The translations under genes and the position numbers were made by a program. Below the pieces are notes generated by a model, which worked only from the letters and a program-made list of their open reading frames with translations, had not been told where the DNA came from and searched no databases. This document shows, piece by piece, positions 11,811 to 23,329 of a stretch of 64,000 bases of DNA. Numbering within the stretch: position 1 is the stretch's first letter; each line of letters starts with the position of its first letter. Origin of the DNA: Pseudisothecium myosuroides (taxonomy: Eukaryota > Streptophyta > Bryopsida > Hypnales > Lembophyllaceae); NCBI GenBank assembly GCA_951799445.1, contig OX637288.1:6884501-6948500 (forward strand), in the 5' to 3' direction.

Positions 11811-14153
11811 TCATGCAAAGACCTCATGGTAAACCACATTTTTTACCATTCTCATGGCATTTGAATTGCCATTGGCAACCTTAATGTTTATAGGATGTCT
11901 ACCACAAGACAAAGCCACATATAATTGGCCATAGCTAAATACTTCATTCTGAAGATAAATGCTAACTTGGTTATATGATTGACCCTGCAATTTCTTGATT
12001 GTCATGGCAAAAGAAAATTATCTTTGACATGGTGTGAACGGCATGCGGCTATCGTTACAATGATGTGTGATTCTTGGAATCAACACCTCTTGGCCACGAT
12101 GGTGCCCTTCCACAATTTCACGCAATAATATAGATGAAGACACTTGCAACAAATGCAAGCAACTACCATTGCACAAACCTTTTGCTGAATTCAAGTTCCT
12201 TAGCAACATCATATATTGACCCTATTTAAGATTTAATTGGTGAAGTAGCAAACCGCTTAGATGTAGAGAATTTAAAAACTCTACCAACTAATGATGGACA
12301 TACTCATCATTCTCATGAATAAAATCAACATTAAACCATTGATGCACATCACCAAGCATGTGATCATTGTTTTTACAGTTGATTTCTTGGGCATCATCAT
12401 TCTGGACAACCAGAATTATACGCTTTAAGAAATCGACCGGGTCATCAAAAATTGCATCAATGAGTCCATCTAGAGAATTTCTGTGTGCTACCATTTAATG
12501 CGGTATCTCTATTTCTAAACCAGTTTTGCCTTCACCAATATCTAACAAAAATTGTTGAAAGTCCGGTTGACTTTGCAAACGCATAGTAGTGGTCAAATGA
12601 AAATGTTGCATCAGCAGAAACAAATATGAACGCTGCAAGCAAGCCTCAACAGTTTGCTTGCGGCCTCCACCTACATCGATAGGTAAAGTTTGACAAATAT
12701 CACCACCATATAAAACTACAAGATTGCCATTTGGAATATCAATAACATGAATATTTTGCAATGATCCATCTATTGCTTTAATCATAAATCTATGCCCAAC
12801 ACAAGCTTCATCAAGTACAATCAATAATATTTCACGTAAACTTTGAACTAACGATGATTGGATACTAATGCAACAGATCAATTTATCGTGCAATTGTAAT
12901 GGAATGGCAAGAGAAGAATGTGCCGTTTGCCCTTCATACAAAGGCAAGTAGCAATTCTACTTGTTGCCATTGCTATACACTTGATACCAGACTACAAAGA
13001 TAACCTAATATGGTATTGTATATAAAAATCTTACCGATACCTCCAGGCCCGTCCAAGAAAAATAACTTACTTGGAGGATGGAATTCCAAAATGGTAGTAG
13101 TAACTGCATTGAAAACAATATGTTGTTCTTCATTTAGTCTACCTACATTGTCTTTTGTAAAATTAACATCCAAAATAATCCATATCATTGTTGTAATTGG
13201 CATCACTACCAACATCAACAATTTTTGAATAACCAAACTCATTCAAATCTTGAAGGTCAAAAGAATCCACAATGCGTTTATCTTAAAATGATAAATGTTC
13301 ATCAATGGACAAAATCGCTTTGTTATAGCAGTTTTGATCATTGCGCCAATCATCAGATATAGCGTCAAAATGTTTCCTCAGCAAACCAAGAGGATCCAAT
13401 GGTTTTCCAAACACAAGAAACGTTGCAAACAACCGTCGAATTTGTTTAGGTAATGAAATGATAGTTGCCTCTTGGAGATAGTTGTTCCATTCAGCATCAT
13501 CTTGCAAAAGCCTTCTTGCAATGCAAGCAACTTTATATGTTGGATGTATCGTACTTTAAAGACAAAATAGGTCATCAAACAAAGTTGGTGCCTCAACATG
13601 AGTCAACAACAAATGCAAGTAAAAAAACTCGGTACCTACATGAACCATATTCACCCTACCAAAAACTTTGTGTTATCTTCTTTCCCACGTGTTGTTCTTC
13701 ACATCCCGCTTATGGTGGAGTGAAAGATCCATGTATCGAAGAAGTATATGATTGCCTTAATTGCTAGAAGCAATCAAGGCACAAATACGATGATTGAATT
13801 CAAAAAACTTTGTGAGTTTAGTCTCAGTGTTTTGATCAATCAGTGATTGCAAAGATATTCCTTCTTGAAAAGTAACATATTGCTAATCGAAAAGATGAAC
13901 AGGTAAACGAGAAGTACTATGACTTGTTGTTGGTTTCAAAACCAAAGAGCCTCCAATATGCTTCTTGAATGGCCACATAGCGTCCCTTTAAGAATTCCTT
14001 AATCTCATCTACGACGTCATCTGTTTCTATAACGCCACGGTCTAGACACTTAAAAATATACTTATGGAGGTATTTGACAATTTTTACTAAACTACAAACC
14101 TCCATATTAATATGGCAGTTAAAATGGCCTACTAAATATGGATTGTATGGCAC
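11811..14153 (-). pseudogene. Decayed Helitron Rep/helicase (PIF1-like) gene
   Basis: Minus-strand fragments read in the order expected for a Helitron protein. 14153-13917 carries the Rep-downstream segment with PYNPYL and NCHIN and EVC..VKYLHKYIFK. 13507-13283 shows a QIRRLFATFL segment. 13242-12973 has a Walker A region DGPGGIGKIFIYN, in which the usual GKT is changed to GKI. 12947-12495 has LDEACVGHRF (Walker B-like), GGDICQTLP and LTTTMRLQ. 12212-12018 has VMLLRNL-like and PRI motifs, and 12005-11811 ends with TIKKLQGQSY and SYGQLYVALSCGR. Stops and frame changes separate the pieces, so it cannot encode an active protein. In life such a protein performs rolling-circle transposition. Confidence 0.85.
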
Positions 14154-15240
14154 AATCCATCAACTGTATAGGTTTGAAGATGTTTGTTGTAATACACCAT
14201 TAATACAAACCATTATAATTTGTGTTTAGCAACCAAAACAATTATTTTCATTGCAAATTATTTGAATTTGACATATTAGTTTCTAAGGATTGTATATAGT
14301 ACATTTGTTTGGACTGTAGGTGATTTACTATGATATAACAACAAAGTGATACCAAATATTTGGCAATATGTGTTAACTCTATTGTTATCAAATGCATTTG
14401 TTAGTATTTTATCATATATATTTTAATTATTCTATAATATATTAAATATATATTTTTTGCATTAATAAATTATTGGATTTCAATTAAAAGTACTTATTCA
14501 AAATAAACCAAAATTTGACCATAGCCTATTTGTATGTGACAAACCAATTTCTTTGACTATGGTCCGTCACATATAAATGGGCGACGCAATAACAAATTTC
14601 ATATATCCAAACAGACAATTACTTTTAATTGTATTCTAATATCTAGTGTACTCGAACAAATTACATTCTAAACTTCATGATGGAAAGCCCTCACAGCAGC
14701 TGAGAGTAGCGAAAATGAATTCTCAAATTTATCGAGAAGATTTGTTTTGAGCTTTGGTCTGGTGTCTTGCTTCTTCAAGGTGGAGATGCGGCATGCATGT
14801 GGACCCCCCCTCCCAATGTAGCTATATTGTAACATTTTTGTATCGTCTGTTACTAGATCGATTTAATAGAGAATGCTTTGATGGGTTTGCGTAGAATGTC
14901 TTGGTCTTATTCACATGCAATTCCAATTGTGCATAGAAAGTGTGAATATAAAATTTAAATTTTGTTTGAAAATCTTGATTTTAGTATAAAAATGGTTGCA
15001 TTTGAATTTTATTTTTGAAAATCCATGAGATGTGAATGCAAATGTGTAGTGGATTCCAAAAGGTGGCAATTGACAGTTTTTAAGTATTAAAATTTCAGGA
15101 ACAGACATGGATGGTTATGAGTGAAGGGGTGTGAAAGAAGAAGTTTTTGAGTATATGTAGCCTTGATTTGATCACGTTAAGTTAGGTTGAGCAGTGAGGG
15201 GTAGGATGGATGAAGGTTAGTTGACTTCATCCAAAAGGGA
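14154..15240. other. AT-rich intergenic stretch
   Basis: No gene, tRNA or clear repeat seen. It could include the 5' end of the decayed Helitron, but I could not define its terminus. Confidence 0.45.
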
Positions 15241-15346
15241 CAACAAATAAAATTTAGAGTTAATATTAAGAAGTTAAATTTTAAAGTTAATTTTTGAAGT
15301 TAAAATTTAGAGTTTGAAGTTAAACTTTAGAGTGAAATTTAGAAGG
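15241..15346. repeat. Left remnant of the TTTAGAGTTAAA minisatellite (insertion site)
   Basis: Short degenerate repeats of the type TTTAGAGTTAAA / AGAAGTTAAA run up to the AAGG at 15343-15346, directly next to the giant element. The same degenerate repeat continues at 40870-41745 on the other side, which shows that the element split one tract. Confidence 0.8.
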
Positions 15347-15370
15347 ATGCCATATTTAACTACTTCTGGA
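15347..15370 (+). repeat. Left terminal inverted repeat of the giant element
   Basis: 24 bp, identical to the reverse complement of 40846-40869. Immediately inside, TACTTCTGGAC (15361-15371) and GTCCAGAAGTA (15380-15390) form a perfect hairpin with an 8-base loop. Confidence 0.92.
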
Positions 15371-15429
15371 CTTTCAATAGTCCAGAAGTAAAGAGGCGGT
15401 GAAATCCCCTGATGTTTTTCTATGGATCT

Positions 15430-16790
15430 GGAGATCTCCTGAAATAGGAACGCTTTGCATGCATCCAATTCAGCACCCACAAGTATGTCGGGGAGTGCTT
15501 CATGTGCTTGGAAATGAAAGAAATCGTGTAGTTGTAACATAGCGGATCCGTGGTAGAGTTCACATGATTGTATTGGGAGATCTGTGGACCGGGTTTCCGT
15601 AGTTTAGGCATCCAATTTACAGCACAACTGAAGTCTCAGAACCTATCGAGAGATCCCCCGATGACCACCAGTTGTTGCAAACATGGCCCCCATCCCATAT
15701 TAATCCCTCAGTGAGCGCTGATCTTCACATAATTCTATCGGGAGATCCCCTGACGGGGGTGTAGAATATGAGTCGGCTTCACTGACAATCTTGGTGTCGA
15801 AGTGGGGTACAATTTGATTTTTGTGCTAAAGTGCAAGTGATATCCGAGTTCATCAAGAATGATTCACAATAAGGCACGAGGGGGGCGATTCTTTCAAAGA
15901 TATATGGTATCCCGAGAGTTCAAAGGAAGTACACACAAGTGGATTTGAAATTCAAACATCAGTTGACAATTACCAAATGAGCAATTGCTCTTGGGAATAA
16001 GGAGTCCGGTTCTAGGATTCACCGGGAGATCTCCCGACGGACTGCTAACATAGTGGAGCTAAGGTAGTCAGGATATGACGAAGTGACAGGGCCATATCAC
16101 AGTAACTTACTCACAGTGACATTTGAAGAACTGTAGACCACTGAGTCACAGGTGCTCAGACGTTCAACATACATCTGAAGATGTATAACGGCTAAGTAAA
16201 CATAATATTCCATCCAAAATAATGACAGTAGTTTCAGTTTGTGAAAGAACATCAAGGTTCTTTCACTGCAAAAAATAGTAAAATTCGTACTTAGTTGAAT
16301 GTCTGCTATATAATTGTGAAGATGCAAAACCTAGAAGACTAGAATTCCAACAGTGTAACTGCGAGAGAAAAGAAATGCATTATTCAGACTCATTTGAGTG
16401 CATGTGTGACCCGAGCAATGTATTCTGTTCCGGACACAAACATAAACCACTTCCATTTCAGGAGACGAGAGGAAGAAAGAGATCCCGCGCTTCTGCTATC
16501 AAGTCGTTGCCCCCGTGCCGCACGCAAAGAATAGAAATCATAAACATATTAATATATTCATACAGATTTATTTTACATATACAAGTCACAAAAAGTAGCT
16601 CTGAAAAACTAATCGAAGAACAGTCCTACTGACTCAACGGACTATACTTCGAAACCCCCACTTGCGGTTGCGCTTACTGGATGTAGAATGCGTCGTGCGA
16701 TATCACGATGGCAGTCGCACCCCGCAGAATGCATCGTGACATCTCACGATTGCCGCGACGACCGACACAGTGCGTCGGGAGTTCCCACGA
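15430..16790. repeat. Left subterminal cluster of the 16-bp palindrome (7 copies)
   Basis: Copies at 15430-15439 (core GGAGATCTCC only), 15646 (TCGAGAGATCCCCCGA), 15738 (TCGGGAGATCCCCTGA), 16022 (CCGGGAGATCTCCCGA), 16693 (TCGTGCGATATCACGA), 16734 (TCGTGACATCTCACGA) and 16775 (TCGGGAGTTCCCACGA). They lie between the left end and the stop codon of the DUF7869-type gene. Further weak matches lie near 15543 and 15574. The rest of 15391-16821 shows no coding sequence. Confidence 0.85.
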
Positions 16791-16821
16791 TGGCAGTAGC
16801 GACCCCGGACTAGGCACTCAA

Positions 16822-19800
16822 TCATGGGTCCACCACGTTTGCCCGATTCAAATTCACTAAGGCAGCCTCCCTACTCTTCTGAGGAATCGTCCGTGATTTT
16901 TGATCCACTCTCCTGGACCAATTCGCATACACTGCAGCACCCGCGTCCACCCAGGTGGGGGGACTTTTTTCAACGACCCATTTACCGTACCAGCAATTCC
17001 GATAAAGCAATTCCAGACTCGTTTCGGAGTTATCGGGTCGCCAGTACTGAAGCAAGAACTTCCCGTTATTCACATCTCCTTCCACTCTGCATACAGTAGA
17101 CAATGCTCTTCCCTGCCAAACAGCACATGATTCCGGGACTTCCGGTCTGACAAGTACCCAACAGCCTGGTCGTATGTCTAGCCATGGATTAAAGCTTTCC
17201 CTTGGCGCTTCATTTGCAGGGCCGCAGTAAGGCTCCGGCTCCTCTTCTTCCTCCGGAATCACGTCCATGGGATTCACCGTCGATCCTGGGCGAGGGACTC
17301 CATTACGCGCCACCCTCCAATCGTGTTGTGGCCAGAAGCCTTCCACCAACTCCGGAGGACACTCGGGTAATGGTTCCTTCAGCTCATCGAGAACACACTT
17401 CCAGTAATCCACGTATGGACCGAACGCAGTTGCAAATCCTTCGCATCTAGAAATACCGTATTGCCAGTACTGAATGTATTTCTCGAGTCCTACCAGCATG
17501 AAACCCTTGTTCAAGGTAGCTTTCCGCGCCGCTTCCCTTGCCTTCTCTTGATTTCCATGCGGTATCGGAACCTCGCTGCCCCACATGGGCTTAAACGGAA
17601 CAGGCTTAGGACAGCCGTGAGGGAGCATGGGCCGACCATTGCTGTCTGTCTTCCAAATGCGTTCAGAAGGTTTCTTCGACGGCAACCAGTTCGAATCAAC
17701 TGCTGACCTTTTGAAGTTCATGACGGGGACCCCGTCAGTGTCCACGTAGAACTTGAACAGGTGCATCTCCCCCAATCCAATTAATTTTTCCCCGCGATCG
17801 CATTGGTAACCCTCCACGAACGACTTGAAATCCCCCACCTCCTGTATGAACTCCGGCATAAATGACAGTTCTTGGGACTGCATGAAGGCTTTCATGAGGT
17901 CAGCAACGACAAAAGTGTTCTTGGTCTTCAGGGCCTTGGAAAGGTGGCTGAAATATGCATCGATGTCCTCGTGAGTGTGTCCGACTAGTAGAAACCCAAC
18001 CTGAATTTCCTTGAAGACACCTCGTGCAGTGAGCAAGGATAAGAACGCCATCAGATATTTGTTCTTGTTATCCTTGGCAGAGTTGTCAAGCTGAAGATAT
18101 AAATTTTCAGGAAGAGGGGTACTTCCAACCCGAGCTCCAGGTTCGGTGAGGGTTAGGCTGTCCATACATCTAGACTTTCCTCTAAGCAGTGCCTCGAACA
18201 ATGAGTTAGCCGGTGGATATGGAAAGAGGTCGCCTGCCTCTCGAATAGGTGGACCCTCCAGCCGGCGCAACAACCTCGCCAAAGACGAAATGGTGAAGTT
18301 GGAGTCCGCCGGCCAGCAAGATGGAGCATAATGGGCGTAAGCACCGTCACCATGGCCATGAGCTACCATTCCAGTAACGCTCATCGGAAGCTGCCCCAGA
18401 CCGGCCGTGGCCTTCGTTGTCACCCGGAGTCTGGGTAGAGCTGTCTTGGATGTATCCATCTTGTCGTGAATTATACATAAAATTCTTCGAGGATCTCGTT
18501 TGGATTCCTCACGCCAAGACGCATACAAACGACGGCAAGAAGCTTGGTGATTCAGATGATGAGTCCGCTGCTTCACGAACTCCACGTACTCGGGGCTTCC
18601 TTTCGGAGACTTCAGAATAAACTGCTGTAGGTCGTCGCACGTAGTACATTTTGCAAACGAACTTCCGACAGGCTTAATGGAGACGTTGTTGAAGTTCTCC
18701 CGCTTGAGTCTACTAATAGTCGACTGGCTCACGGGCGGCAGACCGTAGTCGGCATTCAACTGCACATCCAGAATCGGTACGCTTAAGCATCGATACGAGC
18801 GAAGGTGAAGGAATGCAAATGACAAGCAATGCACCAGAACAGTGATCGTGATATCTCACGATCATTGATCTCGTCGGGAGATCTCACGATCAATAAAGCA
18901 GTGACAGGAGATAAGGGGCACTACCTCGTTGGCGTCTGCTCGGACTCGTTTCCAATTTCTTCCGGGAGGAAGGAATTTTAGAGTGTCCGTTCTTCCGTTC
19001 CCGATGCCGCGCATTTGGTGGGGCATTTGATCCGCATTCTCGTCAATAATGGCTTTCATAGTCCCAGCGACCTGAACAGTCCGAGCCCGCGGGCGCTTAA
19101 CCCCTGTGTTTCCGTGCGTCCCTGATACGACGCCGTCGTTGTACATCTCGATGTAACTGTGGTAAGTGGACTTCGGGATGCCGTGAATTATGTGCCACGC
19201 CTTGCCACAAACATCAACTCCCTCTAGCGTGACGTATTTCCGCTTCCGCTCCCCGTACCTTTCGTGTAGTTGTCCTCCCACTCCAATCCCATATTCACGG
19301 CGCTCGTCAAACGACTTCAAGTAGTACTTCTGCCTTACTAACAGCGTGAACTCCTGGTTATAATGCTGACAACACAGACGTCTGCAGCACTTCTCCGAGC
19401 TGACTTTCCGAATCTCCTCGTCTGCCGTTTTGCGGGAGTACTGCGATTCCTTCAGTTCCAGATTGGGTTTGCGAACTATAAACCGATATGGTGCTTTCAT
19501 TTTACCTCCAAGGTAAGCGAGAGGGTCGTCCATATCGGGAATGGCGGCAAAATGATCCACTGTCTCCTTCAACGAACGACCGTTGGGAAACCAGCACTCC
19601 GAAATTGGCCACCTGTCGTGAGACATTATGGCTTCGGTGTCACCCACAAAAACATCGAGGACTGTCACACCTAGGAAACCTTCACCAAGTGTCTCTTCTT
19701 GGAAATGATCCTCCGGACTCCAGCAAATGATACGACCCGAGGAAACGAGGAGTCCGTCGGCGTCCTTCCGATGCACATCAAGTCCAAACCAGGCTCCTTG

Positions 19801-20205
19801 ACGAATATACGGACATGGATCCATCGGGGGATCCCCCGACGCTCTAACAACGTCGGCGGCTCTCCACAACACTACATTCTCTTGAACATCCTCTAATGTG
19901 TTCATACCCCTCTGACAAGGAAAGCATTTCAAATCCTGGAATTCTAATTTGACAGAATGAGGTCGCACCAGAATGTAAATCCAAGGCTCAACAGGTATGG
20001 GCACACCCAGCCACTGGCCCTGGGGACGAACCTCTTTAACGATTCCTGATCCAACTTCACCGAATCCAGGCACAAACAGCTTAACCCAATCACCATTCAC
20101 AAACGCTTCACATCCACCGGTGGAATCCTGTGATTCACCCTCTACATGCGTTCCGTCCACATACGGAACTATCGCGTCAGCAGCAGACTCACAGAATGAA
20201 TCCAT
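16822..20205 (-). CDS. DUF7869-type RNase H/DDE-like protein, probable transposase (2 exons)
   Basis: Exon 1 runs 20205-18925 and exon 2 18759-16822; with a 165-bp intron they give 1,072 codons plus stop. Residues 36-120 resemble a small chromatin-reader-like or beta-rich region. A Cys cluster CCRRLCC lies near 273-279, and VCGKAWHIIHGIPKSTY (332-348) is a helix-turn-helix-like segment typical of this family. The core shows IIHDKMDTSK (D526/D529), LYLQLDNSAKDNKNK (D652) and VGHTHEDIDAYFS (E691/D692/D694), the spacing expected for an RNase H-fold triad. Residues about 959-1022 form another beta-rich region (WVLVRP, then WYGKWV). No internal stops. An in-frame palindrome encodes SGDPP at 123-127, and two more lie in the intron. 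The intron acceptor is the least certain point. DUF7869 proteins are widespread in mosses and animals with no proven activity; a transposase role is inferred from the core and the element around it. Confidence 0.82.
18846..18889. repeat. Two palindromes in the intron of the DUF7869-type gene
   Basis: TCGTGATATCTCACGA at 18846-18861 and TCGGGAGATCTCACGA at 18874-18889. They occupy the middle of a 165-bp intron. Confidence 0.9.
19824..19839. repeat. Perfect palindrome inside exon 1 of the DUF7869-type gene
   Basis: TCGGGGGATCCCCCGA is a perfect 16-bp palindrome read as Ser-Gly-Asp-Pro-Pro in the coding strand. The ParB-like gene on the opposite strand reads its exonic copies in the same frame. 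Confidence 0.9.
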
Positions 20206-20366
20206 TGTCAGAGTGAGCTTTATCGAATCCTGTGGACGAGATTAAAACGATCCGTAAAACCTGTACATCATACATTCAAGGAGTTAGGCATGTCTACAGA
20301 AGAGCGCTGCATTCATGGCATTGTAACCTCACGACATGAAGGACAGAAGCATCAACGTCTGTACAG

Positions 20367-21045
20367 TCGTGGGAACTCACGATCACACGGCAACGCAACA
20401 TGAACAAGTGAATCTAGTTACTGTCAACAAGAAGTTCGAAAGCCCAGACGCGATAGTGCGATCTCAAGAAGGCCGTCCCAGAACCACTGGGAAGAAGCCA
20501 AGGCATCCAGGAAAACGTCGCAGAAGTTTAGAAGACATTAACCAAAGAACGTTCAGTACATCGTGGGATCCCACGACACTGATGGCGCTTAATCACTTAA
20601 ACCAGAGATTGCGGTATTCCAAGATCCTCCTAAGGGATCACATAGACCGCTACAGAAATATAAATGAAGTACTGGGTCAAACTGAATCACTCTGATGAGT
20701 CCCCGACATATTATCAATCAATCGTGGGATCCCACGAGTTCGGTATCCTGTAAAATCCGGAAGAGTGTTTGTGAACCCCCCCAAGTAGGAGAACCTGGTG
20801 CCAACCGGAAATGTGATCGTGAGATCCCACGATGCTTATACAAGATCGACGAGGAGTATGACGGTCATCGAAAAGTAAGGCACCTAGACGTACACCAGGA
20901 AGGCCACAGCCAAGGTTCAATCGATCGTGGGATCCCACGACGAAATGATAGAACATCCCTCGACTACCAGACCGCGATATCTCTATACTCGAAGACTGAG
21001 AGGTCTCGCCCACGCTCAATAAGCGGAGATCGTGGGATCCCACGA
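20367..21045. repeat. Palindrome cluster upstream of the DUF7869-type gene (6 copies)
   Basis: Copies start at 20367, 20561, 20722, 20817, 20925 and 21030. Those at 20561, 20722, 20925 and 21030 are the exact form TCGTGGGATCCCACGA. They are spaced about 95-195 bp, within the first 850 bp before the start codon, where a promoter should be. Open frames across this stretch are by-products of the repeats. Confidence 0.9.
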
Positions 21046-21107
21046 TGCTTACGTATGTTGGATATATACACGTATTCTACTGTCGTAGACTAACGTATCT
21101 ACAGATG

Positions 21108-21340
21108 ATCGTGAAATTAGGTTTCCTGTCACTGGTTTCATGACATTCGACACTCTATAACTATTCTCAGTTACTGTACAAAAATTCTCTACTTTTAAAG
21201 TGGATTTTGTTGTAATTCAGACTCCTGAACCTCCATGGGTACAATAAGAAACGTTCTTAGAAGTAGTTGAATTTGATGGCTGGGTTTTCCTCATGTAAGT
21301 TCGCCTAATTCCTAGCGCAACCTAATTTCACTACTTTGTG
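21108..21340. mobile_element. Family A MITE copy 3 (inside the giant element)
   Basis: Starts CGTGAAATTAGGTTT and ends CAACCTAATTTCACTACTTTG, with the internal words TTTTGTTGTAATT and CCTCCATGGGTACA shared with copy 1. The ends are mutated relative to copy 1, so this is an older copy. Confidence 0.7.
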
Positions 21341-22380
21341 AAGACGTTCTGACCGGTTGTCATCCACATACAAGGTTCTCATATCAACTTGCCCTCAGGG
21401 CAGTGCCGTCCCGCGATTCAAAAGGAACCTCGGTGTCACCACAGCATGGTGATCCCTTAAGCACGTGAGTTTTTCGCAAAATGAGTACAATGCGCGAAGA
21501 AAATTATCGCAGACTCCGTTTCACTTTCAATCTACGACATCCTCAGTTTGTGACAGAGTGCAGTGGCGTCAATTCGACTACAAAATCCTCGACATTGGGA
21601 ATCGCATAACACTTGCAAGGGATGCATTCTTACCTTGCAGCAACTGGCTCGGTCAGAACTTCGTGCGCCTCCACGCCCACTCTGTCGCCAACGCCGGCAG
21701 ACACCCACTCGCCACTCCGCAGCCTGCTCCGCCTGTTCACGTGTGCAGACAAAAAGAGCAAGCTCTAGGTTCTTTTCGGGTTATGAACCAGGTGGCTGGT
21801 TCGAATTCTTCAGCTCTGAATTCCCGCCGCGAATTTTGAAATCACCAAGCGATCCTTGATTTCGAATGTTGGATGCGTTCTTCAATGTCGTGCCACAATC
21901 AACAACGGCCTGGGGGTACGTGCGGTCCTTCACTTCGGAAGTTGATTGCATTCTCGAATTCCGCGCATCTCTGACTACAAGGAGGGAGGGCGTGAGGCTC
22001 TTGACTTTCTGACTGGAACTTCGCAAATCCAGGCTTCACTGAAATTCCGATTCTTCGCTGACATTTTGAAATTCGCCGCATTCAAGGATGGTATCGTTGC
22101 ACCATTTTCTAGGAGTCAATGATGCTTTGACCAAAGCGGATCAAACTCTGAAGACTTTCACTTGACAGAATGTCACACGCTTCCCCGATCAATACTCGGA
22201 ATTCTTCCCCTACACGACCTGATTATACGTATCCTACAGAAACGAACTGTACCAAATCTCGTGAACCCAAAAGCTTGAGCACCTGAAACATGTGGAACAC
22301 CTCACTTACAAAAAGAATCAACAAAAAGTTTGAACTCCCGAATGTTCATATTTGTTATTTTCTATTCCAATGAATGCAAT
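21341..22380. other. Unassigned stretch within the giant element
   Basis: Richer in G+C than its surroundings up to about 22100, with overlapping open frames on both strands (for example 21465-21839 plus, 21781-22081 minus), but none matches a family I know. Possibly a captured or decayed gene fragment. Confidence 0.4.
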
Positions 22381-22605
22381 CTTAGGGTCTAGGGTCCACA
22401 GTCATAGGGTCTACAGTCCACGGTCATAGGGTTTAGGGTACATGTTGTAGTGTATTGTTCACGGTTTCAAGGTCATGGTTCTTGGTTTCAGGGTTCAGGG
22501 TTTCAGGGTTTAATAGGGTTTAGGGTATACAGTGGCAGCGCTTTACATTAACGTTTTCAGGGTCTGCAGTTCATGGTTTACGGCTTTTAGGGTTTAGGGT
22601 ATTAT
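22381..22605. repeat. Degenerate telomere-like (TTTAGGG-type) repeats
   Basis: Many variants of TTTAGGG, AGGGTTTAGGG, TTCAGGGTTTCAGGG and CATAGGGTCTA occur within about 220 bp, about 0.7 kb before the satellite. Related words (CCCTAAACCCTAAACC) appear at 23448-23462, at the edge of the array. Confidence 0.75.
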
Positions 22606-22862
22606 GAAAAATGAAAATGACGCTGATTATTTGTTTCCAATTTTTTCCTCAATTAAGTTTACGTCATCTCAGACTGGGAACATATAAACTTAAAATTCAA
22701 TCTAACTCAATATTGCTAATTAAAAATGTCAGTTAACAGATTGATTTCATATATAATTCTTGTTATGTAGTACAACATCCTATGGTTTAATATGGGACTT
22801 TACGGATTAAACAATGATTGACACAATTTTTATTTCATCTACGAATTTTTAAATAAAGCACC

Positions 22863-23015
22863 AGGGGCTTTTTTGCGTTTCCCTCTCTCATTTTTTCCTG
22901 CGTAAACGGCAATCCATGACTTCTCGTTGTGTCACAATCCGTTGACACAATGAAAAGTCATAAGATTGTTGTTTACATAGGGGAAAGTGAGAGAGGGAAA
23001 CGCAAAAAAGCCCCT
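22863..23015. mobile_element. 153-bp near-perfect hairpin element
   Basis: Left arm AGGGGCTTTTTTGCGTTTCC..CTCTCTCA pairs with the right arm GTGAGAGAGGGAAACGC..AAAAAAGCCCCT. An inner part, ATGACTTCTCGTTGTGTCA with TGACACAATGAAAAGTCAT, also pairs. The whole unit can fold on itself. No clear target duplication. It may be a foldback MITE or a hairpin-RNA source. Confidence 0.75.
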
Positions 23016-23329
23016 TGTGAAGGACTTTGGATGTGCAATCATGATGGAACAAAGAACAAACTAAACCATTTATTTATTTTGTATTTTAAATCTCAGTCTG
23101 AATGATTTAATGAGTTAAATGCTTTCAAATTTGTTAATGCACTTTGACGGGTGATGAATGCTTAAACCTGGAATCATGTCATTCATGAGAATATTGTAGG
23201 TCATGCAATCTTCCTCTGGATTTTTGAAATGATCGAACGTGGTATACATCTACATCATTATTTGACAACGATGTACGTAATATTGTTATTTGTTATTGTT
23301 ATTTGAACAATCTCCACCGATGTGAAACA

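Noticed and set aside
16693..16790. Palindromes as transcription terminators for the DUF7869-type gene
   Set aside because: Factor-independent hairpin terminators are bacterial, and the same palindrome occurs in promoters, introns and exons, so a terminator role does not fit.
20336..21093. Two plus-strand open frames and one minus-strand frame upstream of the DUF7869-type gene
   Set aside because: Their shared peptides (SWDPT, GIPR) are just the palindrome translated; the rest matches nothing, and the region should be a promoter.
21465..22081. Overlapping frames on both strands suggesting a gene inside the giant element
   Set aside because: No motif recognised in any frame; kept only as an unassigned stretch.
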